A DNA stretch of 20,471 nt, from NCBI GenBank assembly GCA_938039295.1, contig CALHUY010000027.1:1-20471 (forward strand), written 5' to 3'. The translations under genes were made by a program, and so were the position numbers. Every line of letters starts with the position of its first letter. The first letter of the stretch is position 1. The notes below the pieces were generated by a model. It ran no database searches, had not been told where the DNA came from, and worked only from the letters and a program-made list of their open reading frames with translations. Below, one piece after another: positions 7,712-13,663 of the stretch. Source of the stretch: an uncultured Solobacterium sp. GTDB lineage: Bacteria > Bacillota_I > Bacilli_A > Erysipelotrichales > Erysipelotrichaceae.

Positions 7712-8575
7712 ATGATTGCACGAATTACAAAAATCGTATCAAAGAATTATCGTATCTTAACTTCTGATAAGAAGTATTTTGATGCGATTGTAATGGGAAA
7801 AGTGCGTCGTCAAGATGCGCCTGTGGCTGGAGATTTGGTGGAATGTGAAGAGATTGATGGGCGTTATGTCATTCAGAAAATCATGCCTCGTACAAATCGC
7901 TTAATACGTCCAGCAGTAGCGAATGTTGACCAAGCACTCATTGTCATGAGCGTAAAAGATCCTGATTTTTCAACTGCGTTAATTGACCGTTTAAGCATGC
8001 TTATCATGCATGCAGGCGTTGAACCGGTTTTGATTATTACAAAATGTGATTTAGGCTTTAGCCAAGAAGTGGAAGAACAGATTCAAGCCTATGAGAAAGG
8101 TGCGATGAAGGTCATCCGTACCGCAAAAGGTAGCTTAGATCCATCGATTGCTGGTATTTTAACAGATAAGATTTCTGTATTAACTGGCCAAAGTGGAGCG
8201 GGTAAGAGTACATTATTAAACCAATTAGAGCCATCATTCCATCTTGCGACACAAGAGATTTCAAAGGCACTTGGAAGAGGTAAACATACCACAAGACATA
8301 ATGAATTACACGAGGTTGCAGGGGGACTTGTGGCAGATACACCTGGCTTTAGTTCCTTGGATTTTTCACATATTCAAGCACATGAACTAGCTGAATATGT
8401 ACCAGACTTTGTGCCATATCTACATGATTGCCGCTTCAATGACTGTGTTCATCAAAATGAGCCAGGATGTAAAATTAAAGAAGCGGTAGAAGCAGGTAAA
8501 ATATCTAGAGAACGCTATGAGAACTATCTTGGTGTTTTACAGATTATTCAAGAGAGAAGGGAGAAATACTTATGA
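7712..8575 (+). CDS. rsgA: ribosome small-subunit-dependent GTPase RsgA (YjeQ/CpgA)
   Basis: This 287-residue circularly permuted GTPase acts as a late 30S assembly checkpoint. An OB-fold covers about 1-65. The G motifs come in permuted order: G4 TKCD (110-113), G1 GQSGAGKST (159-167), G2 in GRGKHTTR (188-195) and G3 DTPGF (209-213). A zinc-binding C-terminal domain has Cys240, Cys245, His247 and Cys253. The start is ATG 7712; the GTG at 7706 lies inside the AAGGAG ribosome site (7701-7706) and is unlikely to be used. The gene begins nine bases after prkC, whose kinase is reported to phosphorylate this protein in B. subtilis, and it overlaps rpe by four bases. Confidence 0.97.
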   Translation: MIARITKIVSKNYRILTSDKKYFDAIVMGKVRRQDAPVAGDLVECEEIDGRYVIQKIMPRTNRLIRPAVANVDQALIVMSVKDPDFSTALIDRLSMLIMHAGVEPVLIITKCDLGFSQEVEEQIQAYEKGAMKVIRTAKGSLDPSIAGILTDKISVLTGQSGAGKSTLLNQLEPSFHLATQEISKALGRGKHTTRHNELHEVAGGLVADTPGFSSLDFSHIQAHELAEYVPDFVPYLHDCRFNDCVHQNEPGCKIKEAVEAGKISRERYENYLGVLQIIQERREKYL

Positions 8576-9225
8576 TTGTTGCACCATCTGTATTATCTTT
8601 AGATTACAGTCATATGACAGAACAATGTGAATTACTAAATTCCTCCAAGGCAGAGTGGATGCACTTTGATGTCATGGATGGACACTTTGTAAAGAACTTG
8701 ACATTTGGACCAGACATCCTTAAAGGATTTGTAAAACTATCACCATTATTTAAAGATGTTCATTTGATGGTAACAGACCCAAAGATGTTCGCCGATGTAT
8801 TTATGAATGCTGGTGCAGACCAGATTACCTTCCACGTTGAAACAATCTACGATAAAGAAGAAATTAAAGCACTTGCGAAGCATATCCATGACCAAGGGAG
8901 AAAAGCAGGACTAACATTAAAGCCTCAGACTCCAATTGAAGTATTAAAGCCATTCTTGCATGATTTTGACTTATTCTTAATTATGAGTGTGGAACCAGGT
9001 TTTGGTGGCCAGAAGTTTATGCCAGAGGCACTAGAGCGTATTCGTACACTTCGTACATGGTTAAATGAAGAGGGTCTTGATACACATATTGAAGTGGATG
9101 GTGGTATCAACGAAGAAACAGGTGCTTTATGTGCTTCAGCAGGGGCAGATGTACTTGTGGCAGGTTCTTATGTATTTAAGAATGATATCCATGAAGTTTG
9201 TGAGAAGTTATGGAAACTTCAGTAG
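8572..9225 (+). CDS. rpe: ribulose-phosphate 3-epimerase
   Basis: The 217-residue TIM barrel interconverts ribulose 5-phosphate and xylulose 5-phosphate in the pentose phosphate pathway. The metal ligands are in place: His31 and Asp33 in MHFDVMDGHF, His64 in VHLMV, and Asp176 in EVDGGI. Asp33 and Asp176 serve as the acid/base pair. The phosphate-binding and flap segment SVEPGFGGQKF (139-149) is intact. It overlaps rsgA by four bases (ATGA) and the next gene by 16 bases, so it is translationally coupled in the middle of the operon. The same neighbours occur in B. subtilis. The length is normal and nothing is missing. Confidence 0.97.
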   Translation: MIVAPSVLSLDYSHMTEQCELLNSSKAEWMHFDVMDGHFVKNLTFGPDILKGFVKLSPLFKDVHLMVTDPKMFADVFMNAGADQITFHVETIYDKEEIKALAKHIHDQGRKAGLTLKPQTPIEVLKPFLHDFDLFLIMSVEPGFGGQKFMPEALERIRTLRTWLNEEGLDTHIEVDGGINEETGALCASAGADVLVAGSYVFKNDIHEVCEKLWKLQ

Positions 9226-9818
9226 CTATTATCTTAAAACGTTGTGAATCGATTCCGACTGCTGAAAACTACATCGGTGTAGATAAAGGTGCATTAACGC
9301 TTGCAAGAAATGGTAAGAGGATGTTAGTGGCGATTGGGGATTTTGATTCTGTTGAAGAAAGTGATTTAGCGTATATCAAGGAATATAGCGATACGTTAAT
9401 TCAACTGAATCCAATCAAGGATGATACAGATAGTGAAGCTGCAGTTATGTATGCCATCGAGAAGGGATATCAAAAAATCCATCTCTATGGTGGACTGGGT
9501 GGAAGATTAGACCATACGATGATTAATTTGCGTCTGGTATCACGTTTTCCTGAAATAGTATATCTACATGATCAAAATAACTTTATCTTTTCACTTGGTG
9601 AAGGTGTTCATTCCATTGATAAGCGTGATTATACATATATCTCATTTTTTACAGAAAATGAGGCAACCATTAGCTTAGAAGGGTTGAAATATCCTTTAGA
9701 TAAACAACAACTTACAAACAAAGATACCTATACAACCTCTAATGAGATTCTAGAAGATAGGGGTATTGTGACTGTGCATGCAGGTCAGGTAACTGTTATA
9801 CAATCAAAAGATGCATAA
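9210..9818 (+). CDS. thiamine pyrophosphokinase (ThiN/YloS type)
   Basis: The 202-residue enzyme transfers pyrophosphate from ATP to thiamine, making the cofactor thiamine diphosphate. The family motifs are GVDKGA (23-28), GDFDS (43-47), KDDTD (70-74) and GGRLDH (97-102); the acidic ones bind metal and the diphosphate. A C-terminal beta-sandwich domain that completes the thiamine site covers about 125-202. The ATG at 9210 lies inside the end of rpe, with only a weak GAGAAG before it, so translation is probably coupled to rpe. Thiamine diphosphate is the cofactor of transketolase, which works next to Rpe. This is the last gene of the run and is closed by the terminator at 9817-9846. No TPP riboswitch is seen near it. 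Confidence 0.94.
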   Translation: METSVAIILKRCESIPTAENYIGVDKGALTLARNGKRMLVAIGDFDSVEESDLAYIKEYSDTLIQLNPIKDDTDSEAAVMYAIEKGYQKIHLYGGLGGRLDHTMINLRLVSRFPEIVYLHDQNNFIFSLGEGVHSIDKRDYTYISFFTENEATISLEGLKYPLDKQQLTNKDTYTTSNEILEDRGIVTVHAGQVTVIQSKDA

Positions 9819-9846
9819 AAAAAATTCCCTTCGGGGAATTCTTTTT
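9817..9846. terminator. bidirectional terminator between thiamine pyrophosphokinase and rpmB
   Basis: AATTCCC, loop TTCG, GGGAATT at 9823-9840: a perfect 7-bp stem capped by the very stable cUUCGg tetraloop. T follows on the plus strand (9842-9846), and a run of A lies on the other side (9817-9824), so it can stop transcription from both convergent genes. It starts inside the stop codon of the plus-strand gene. Confidence 0.92.
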
Positions 9847-9860
9847 CATATAACCGGCGA

Positions 9861-10064
9861 TTACTCAGCAGCGTTAGCCTTAGCTCCTGCCTTTAATGTC
9901 TTTAATGCGCGAGCTGAGATCTTAACTGTCTGTGGCTTGCCATCAACGATCATGTGAACCTTTTGTAAGTTCACATTCCACTTACGACGAGTAGCACGTA
10001 GGGAGTGGGAACGTCTGTTTCCTGACATTGCTTTCTTACCGGATACAGCACATACTCTGGACAT
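9861..10064 (-). CDS. rpmB: 50S ribosomal protein L28 (bL28)
   Basis: The 67-residue protein starts MSRVCAVSGKKAMSGNRRSH and continues TRRKWNVNLQKV and KISARALKTL, the bL28 pattern. It has a single cysteine, so it is the zinc-free type. The start is ATG 10064, seven bases after AAAGGAGG at 10072-10079; longer forms would read through that ribosome site. The minus-strand position, convergent with the rsgA-rpe run, is the same as in B. subtilis. The Ala-rich tail is slightly longer than average. Confidence 0.97.
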   Translation of the reverse strand: MSRVCAVSGKKAMSGNRRSHSLRATRRKWNVNLQKVHMIVDGKPQTVKISARALKTLKAGAKANAAE

Positions 10065-10098
10065 ACCATAACCTCCTTTACTTATAATTTGCTTACAA

Positions 10099-10127
10099 AA
10101 GATATCATAGATTACTTGTAAATGCAA
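10099..10127 (-). promoter_or_regulatory. promoter of rpmB
   Basis: On the minus strand, TTGCAT (10122-10127), a 17-base spacer, and TATCTT (10099-10104), preceded by TGA as an extended -10. Transcription would start near 10092, giving a leader of about 28 bases before the ATG that contains the ribosome site. Confidence 0.65.
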
Positions 10128-10234
10128 CCAAAAAAGTAGTAGTTAGATTCTGTTTTTCAAAGAATCATGTATAAGATGTAGAAATGATTTATGTAAATTC
10201 TATGAAAATAGGCTGTTTATAGGTGGTAATCGAC

Positions 10235-10250
10235 TACATTTTGAAATGTA
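10235..10250. promoter_or_regulatory. perfect inverted repeat over the -35 region of ftsA
   Basis: TACATTTTGAAATGTA is a 16-base perfect palindrome (7-base arms, TG centre). It ends four bases before the extended -10 of ftsA, where a -35 box would be, and no good -35 is otherwise present. It could be an operator or activator site. Chance in AT-rich DNA is possible. Confidence 0.35.
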
Positions 10251-10254
10251 AATG

Positions 10255-10263
10255 TGATAAAAT
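10255..10263 (+). promoter_or_regulatory. extended -10 promoter of ftsA-ftsZ
   Basis: TGATAAAAT fits TGn-TAnAAT, 28 bases before the GTG start of ftsA. No clear -35 is present; the palindrome at 10235-10250 covers that place. The leader would be about 20 bases with AAGGAG at 10278-10283. Confidence 0.55.
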
Positions 10264-10291
10264 ACGAATATAACTGAAAGGAGACTTCACG

Positions 10292-11554
10292 GTGACAGAT
10301 AAACAGATTTATGCGGCAATTGAGGCCGCTGACCATGAGGTTCGATTAGTAATTGGTGAGTTTTTCAACACCAGATTTAATATTATAAAGGTTGAAAGAG
10401 TACCATGTAGCGGACTCTCTTATAATGGCATTACAGACAAACAGGCTTTGATTGGTTCTATCAAGCAGGCAGCGGCGTCTGCTAAGAAGATGGTAGGTGC
10501 TAGCGTACAGCAGGTAATTCTTGCAATTCCTGCATTTAATCTAAAGCGTATCTCTTTGAAATCGACGGTTGATATCGAAGGTATCGATGGAACAGTAACA
10601 ATTCAAGACGTACGCAATGCGATTAAGAAAGCAGAAGCAGTAAATATCGGTAATGATAGTGCTTTGATTCAGACAGTATGCGTGAAGTATACAGTGAATG
10701 GTATGACCACACGTCGTATTCCTCTTGGAGAAAAGTGTTCTCAGTTAATCGTGGATATTGACTTATTGTGTGCAGACCGCAAGTTTGCGTATGACTTAGT
10801 AACATGTGTAGAGAATGCTGGTCTTAAGGTAATGGATATCTTTGCGGATATTTATGCAGTTGGTAAAGAAGCCGCTCTATTTGAACAGTCAGTTGATCGC
10901 CAAGTGATTATCTTAAAGGTAGAGCGTGAAGCAACAACGTTAGGTCTTCTTTATAAGGGAAGATTTGCGGCATCTACAATCTTACCAATGGGACTTGGAA
11001 ATATCGCAAACGCAGCTGTTGAAAAATATGGCATTAATATGAAGAATGCGATTGAGTTAATCAAGTATAGTGCAAGACTTGATCAGACGGTTTGTTCTTC
11101 AAATATCATCCACATTTGGAATGATAATGGTGAAAATAGAACCATCAGTGAACAGGAGCTAGTTGACTGCATTAGACCTAATATTGAAACATGGTTGAAT
11201 GCAATTACAGAAACTTGCGAAGGAATCTTGCAAGCAGGTGAAACAACTGTTATTATTACTGGTGAAGGTGGCGAAACTGTAGGTTTAGAAAACCTTTTAA
11301 GCAAGCGCCTAAATGTAGAAGTTAGAGATTATATTCCGGAAACATTAGGGGGAAGAAATGCAGCATTAACCGCATGTCTCGGATTGTTCTATGCCTACCA
11401 AGATAGATTACCTATTATCGGTCAGACTGAAAACAGCTTAGATCTTGATGCTTTTATCAAAAACGTATCCTACCGTGATAGAAAGGTAGAGACTACGAAA
11501 GAAGATACCTTGACAAATAAACTCAAGGGATTGTTTCTCGATGGAAAGAAATAA
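10292..11554 (+). CDS. ftsA: FtsA-like cell division protein with degenerate ATP-binding motifs
   Basis: The 420-residue protein lies 18 bases before ftsZ and has the FtsA layout: subdomain 1A, an inserted 1C domain at about 75-165, 2A and 2B. It ends in a short hydrophobic/basic stretch, NKLKGLFLDG (409-418), that could be an amphipathic membrane anchor. The nucleotide site is unusual. The phosphate-1 loop, DxGT(S) in the family, reads IEAADHEVRLVIGE (10-23). The phosphate-2 loop, normally DIGGGT, reads ILKVEREATTLGLL (207-220). Only the adenosine-side motif IITGEGGET (321-329) is still recognisable. Known FtsA binds ATP, forms actin-like filaments and tethers FtsZ to the membrane; this one may tether without ATP. 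GTG start, eight bases after AAGGAG. The family call rests on layout and position and is fairly firm. Normal ATP binding is doubtful. Confidence 0.85.
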   Translation: MTDKQIYAAIEAADHEVRLVIGEFFNTRFNIIKVERVPCSGLSYNGITDKQALIGSIKQAAASAKKMVGASVQQVILAIPAFNLKRISLKSTVDIEGIDGTVTIQDVRNAIKKAEAVNIGNDSALIQTVCVKYTVNGMTTRRIPLGEKCSQLIVDIDLLCADRKFAYDLVTCVENAGLKVMDIFADIYAVGKEAALFEQSVDRQVIILKVEREATTLGLLYKGRFAASTILPMGLGNIANAAVEKYGINMKNAIELIKYSARLDQTVCSSNIIHIWNDNGENRTISEQELVDCIRPNIETWLNAITETCEGILQAGETTVIITGEGGETVGLENLLSKRLNVEVRDYIPETLGGRNAALTACLGLFYAYQDRLPIIGQTENSLDLDAFIKNVSYRDRKVETTKEDTLTNKLKGLFLDGKK

Positions 11555-11572
11555 ATTGGAGAGGTAAACGTT

Positions 11573-12655
11573 ATGGCAGAATTAACTTACAACCAGGTAG
11601 CAAAAATCAAGGTATTTGGTGTCGGCGGAGCAGGTAGCAACGCTGTAAACCGCATGGTACAGGAAGGCGTGCAGGGTGTTGAATTCTATATCGCTAATAC
11701 TGATCTTCAGGCAATGGATATTTCTCCAGTTGCAAATAAGATTCAGTTAGGTAAAGAAGGTCTTGGCGCTGGTGGTAACCCAGATAATGGACGCAAGGCA
11801 GCAGTAGAAAGCGAAGATGCAATCCGTAAATCTATGGAAGGTGCCGACATGGTATTCCTTACAGCAGGTATGGGTGGTGGAACTGGTACAGGTGCAGCCC
11901 CATTATTCGCAAAGATTGCTAAGGAACTTGGATGCTTAACAGTAGGTATCGTTACTAAGCCTTTCAATTTCGAAGGTAAGAGAAGAGAAAGAAATGCTGA
12001 ACAGGGTCTTGAACAGCTTAAAGAGTATGTAGACTCATTAATCATCATTTCTAATAATAAAGTGTTAGAAGTAATCGGACATATTCCATTCCAGGATGCG
12101 TTCAAGGAAGCAGATAATATCTTACGTCAAGGCGTACAGACAATTACTGACTTGATTGCTGTTCCAGCAATGATTAACTTGGACTTTGCAGATATTAAGA
12201 GTGTTATGGAAGGTCAAGGTTCCGCATTATTCGGTATCGGTATGGCTGATGGCGATGACAAGGCTAGAGAAGCTGCTGCACGCGCTATTCAATCTCCATT
12301 ACTAGAAGCACAGATTGCAGGTGCCAAGAGTGCCATTATCAACGTTACTGGTGGTACAAGCATGTCCGCATTCGATGCTTCTGAAGCTGTTGACTTCATC
12401 CGTGAAGCAGCTGGTAATGATATTGATATCATCTTCGGTGTAGCTATTAACGACAAGATTGGCGATGCAATTATCGTTTCTGTTATCGCTACAGGTTTCG
12501 AATTGTCTGAACCTAAGAAGGAAGAAGAAAAGAAGGCTGCTCCTTCTACAAAGTCAGCAAGTGGTGTTTCATTACAGAATGATGACTCTGCTGTATTTGG
12601 TTCTTCATCTTCTGATGCTAGCGACAGTATTCCTGGTTTCTTTAGAAGAGGTTAA
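11573..12655 (+). CDS. ftsZ: cell division GTPase FtsZ
   Basis: This 360-residue tubulin homologue forms the division ring. The nucleotide-binding N-terminus reads GVGGAGSNAVNRM (16-28), the tubulin signature is GGGTGTG (101-107), and the catalytic T7 loop is NLDFADIKSVM (202-212). The globular core ends near 312. A short linker rich in Lys, Glu, Ser and Asp follows, then a C-terminal peptide DSIPGFFRRG (351-360). The usual C-terminal peptide has the form D-(I/V)-P-x-(F/L)-(L/I)-(R/K)-(N/K)-R, so the Ile-Pro-x-Phe core is kept with Phe and RRG variations. That peptide is the docking site for FtsA and other tethers. GGAGAGG gives the start, 18 bases after the FtsA-like gene, and the operon ends at the terminator at 12659-12684. 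Confidence 0.98.
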   Translation: MAELTYNQVAKIKVFGVGGAGSNAVNRMVQEGVQGVEFYIANTDLQAMDISPVANKIQLGKEGLGAGGNPDNGRKAAVESEDAIRKSMEGADMVFLTAGMGGGTGTGAAPLFAKIAKELGCLTVGIVTKPFNFEGKRRERNAEQGLEQLKEYVDSLIIISNNKVLEVIGHIPFQDAFKEADNILRQGVQTITDLIAVPAMINLDFADIKSVMEGQGSALFGIGMADGDDKAREAAARAIQSPLLEAQIAGAKSAIINVTGGTSMSAFDASEAVDFIREAAGNDIDIIFGVAINDKIGDAIIVSVIATGFELSEPKKEEEKKAAPSTKSASGVSLQNDDSAVFGSSSSDASDSIPGFFRRG

Positions 12656-12658
12656 TTT

Positions 12659-12684
12659 AAGAGGGCATTTATGTCCTCTTTTTT
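12659..12684 (+). terminator. rho-independent terminator of ftsA-ftsZ
   Basis: AAGAGGGC, loop ATTTAT, GTCCTCTT (8 bp with one G-T pair), then TTTT. It lies four bases after the ftsZ stop codon. Confidence 0.88.
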
Positions 12685-12711
12685 CGTATCTACAATAAGG
12701 GGAGGTAACCT

Positions 12712-13164
12712 ATGCAGTACAATCATCATGTATCCGTAAGTGGCTTAGTAGTAAATGAGAATGACGAGGTATTACTTGTCAAAAATGCTTTCCGTGGATG
12801 GGAATGTCCAACTGGATTTGTAGCAGAACATGAATCTCTGCAAAATGCACTGGAACGTATTATTCTAGATGAAACAGGTACAACTGTTACAATTATTGAT
12901 CTTGTTGGAATTAATAAGGATCTAACATTTAATAATGTAAATGTGGACTTTATCTGCAAGTATGAAAGTGGAGAACTATTTGCGAATGGAAGTAGCCAAG
13001 AAGTTAAGTGGGTGAATAAGATGGATGCTAAGCTCATGGTAAAGGATGCACTTGTGCATGAAATGCTTCAAAACATGCTTTACTATCGTGGTAAAGTTGG
13101 ATGCTGGAACTTTAAAAAGAACCCATTTGAAATGATAGAAAAAGATGTTTATCCAAAGTTTTAA
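12712..13164 (+). CDS. Nudix-fold protein with altered catalytic box
   Basis: The 150-residue protein has the Nudix layout: a first strand with VSGLVVNENDEVLLVKN (9-25), then the box region at 35-57. The consensus is G-x5-E-x7-R-E-U-x-E-E-x-G-U. Here Gly35, Glu41, Arg49, Glu54 and Gly56 align, but the Glu after Arg49 is Ile50 and the first Glu of the EE pair is Asp53 (RIILDETG). Those positions normally hold the metal ions, so hydrolysis may be weak, altered or lost, and a binding role is possible. The substrate is unknown. GGGGAGG lies before the ATG. No clear promoter was found between it and the ftsZ terminator 28 bases upstream, so read-through from ftsZ may be its source. It has its own terminator. 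Confidence 0.78.
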   Translation: MQYNHHVSVSGLVVNENDEVLLVKNAFRGWECPTGFVAEHESLQNALERIILDETGTTVTIIDLVGINKDLTFNNVNVDFICKYESGELFANGSSQEVKWVNKMDAKLMVKDALVHEMLQNMLYYRGKVGCWNFKKNPFEMIEKDVYPKF

Positions 13165-13189
13165 AAATTAATGAAAGATTAGATTTTAC

Positions 13190-13215
13190 AGTCGCATACT
13201 CGCTATGCGACTTTT
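13190..13215 (+). terminator. hairpin terminator after the Nudix-like gene
   Basis: AGTCGCATA, loop CTCGC, TATGCGACT (13190-13212): a perfect 9-bp stem followed by only three or four T. The strong stem partly makes up for the short tail. Confidence 0.75.
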
Positions 13216-13251
13216 CATATACTTTTCAAAAAGGTAGGAAATGTTATTGGA

Positions 13252-13257
13252 TATAAT
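13252..13257 (+). promoter_or_regulatory. possible -10 box of the zinc-ribbon gene
   Basis: A perfect TATAAT within TTGGATATAAT, 23 bases before the ATG. The transcription start would fall just before the AAGGTGG ribosome site. No -35 at proper spacing. Confidence 0.45.
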
Positions 13258-13280
13258 GATATTGAAAGGTGGGTTTCGAT

Positions 13281-13502
13281 ATGGCATCAGGTGTTAAAGT
13301 GAATAAAAATGAATCAACGATGGCGTCTTTACAAAAACGATTACCGCATTGGATCCATCATACACGTGTTGATGAAAGTAATGTCAATGGAATGGTTTAC
13401 TTACCGAAGTGTGATTGTTCGGAATGTGGATATACTGTTAGTTTTGAAAAGCCTGTTTGTCCTCATTGTCATGTGAAGATGAATGTCTTTAAAAAGAAAT
13501 AA
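13281..13502 (+). CDS. small zinc-ribbon protein of unknown function
   Basis: The 73-residue protein is not recognised. The N-terminal half (1-42) is polar and basic, with LPHWIHHTRVDES (21-33). The C-terminal half holds a zinc ribbon: Cys46 and Cys49 (CSEC) and Cys60 and Cys63 (CPHC), with an extra Cys44 and His62 nearby, and a short Lys-rich tail. Rubredoxin-like knuckles and small ribosome- or RNA polymerase-associated ribbons look similar, but no family can be named. The start is ATG 13281, eight bases after AAGGTGG at 13266-13272; the GTG at 13269 falls inside the ribosome site. It has a terminator on each side and its own -10 box, so it appears to be transcribed alone. Codon use resembles that of its neighbours. 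Confidence 0.78.
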   Translation: MASGVKVNKNESTMASLQKRLPHWIHHTRVDESNVNGMVYLPKCDCSECGYTVSFEKPVCPHCHVKMNVFKKK

Positions 13503-13517
13503 TCCTGGATGGAAATC

Positions 13518-13539
13518 CATGCTTTATTGCATGATTTTT
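13518..13539 (+). terminator. weak hairpin terminator after the zinc-ribbon gene
   Basis: CATGC, loop TTTATT, GCATG, then ATTTTT. The stem is only 5 bp. Its right arm is shared with the -35 box (TTGCAT, 13527-13532) of the next promoter. Confidence 0.5.
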
Positions 13540-13556
13540 CACTATTGTGGTATAAT
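13527..13556 (+). promoter_or_regulatory. promoter of the CorC-type membrane protein gene
   Basis: TTGCAT at 13527-13532, 18-base spacer, TATAAT at 13551-13556, with TGG directly before as an extended -10. Transcription would start near 13563, leaving about 97 bases before the CorC-type start; that leader contains the small ORF at 13589. Confidence 0.78.
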
Positions 13557-13588
13557 TCCAACATTAGTAAGAAAGGTGAGTGTTTATT

Positions 13589-13663
13589 TTGGAGGGTTCA
13601 TCAGTTCCGCCGGAAGGCAATATATGTATTAATATGACAAATGAAAGCGAGATCCGCATATGA
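13589..13663 (+). CDS. possible 24-codon leader ORF coupled to the CorC-type gene
   Basis: A TTG codon at 13589 lies eight bases after AAAGGTGAG (13572-13580), the best ribosome site in this leader. It opens 24 codons whose product would start MEGSSVPPEGN and end NESEIRI. The TGA stop (13661-13663) overlaps the ATG of the next gene (13660-13662) as ATGA, the arrangement used for translational coupling. The CorC-type gene itself has only a weak GCGAGA before its start. Alternatively this is the original N-terminus of that protein, cut off by a frameshift. The reading frame, the site and the overlap are directly visible; the role is inferred. Confidence 0.45.
   Translation: MEGSSVPPEGNICINMTNESEIRI

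Noticed and set aside
9700..9860. A TPP riboswitch for the thiamine gene
   Set aside because: No THI-box-like sequence was seen, and the gene has no leader because it overlaps rpe.
10065..10127. Longer N-terminus for L28
   Set aside because: The extension would cover the ribosome site and the predicted transcription start; bL28 always begins M-(S/A)-R-x-C or similar.
10146..10166. Inverted repeat GATTCT ... AGAATC between rpmB and ftsA
   Set aside because: Only 6 bp with a 9-base loop, not next to a promoter element or a T tract in the right place; expected by chance in AT-rich DNA.
11743..12105. A 120-codon minus-strand frame inside ftsZ
   Set aside because: Antisense shadow of a highly conserved gene; the Pro-rich composition follows from the FtsZ glycine codons on the other strand.
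12459..12698. A 79-codon plus-strand frame overlapping the end of ftsZ
   Set aside because: Different frame within ftsZ, no ribosome site, and Leu/Val-rich noise; it also runs through the terminator.
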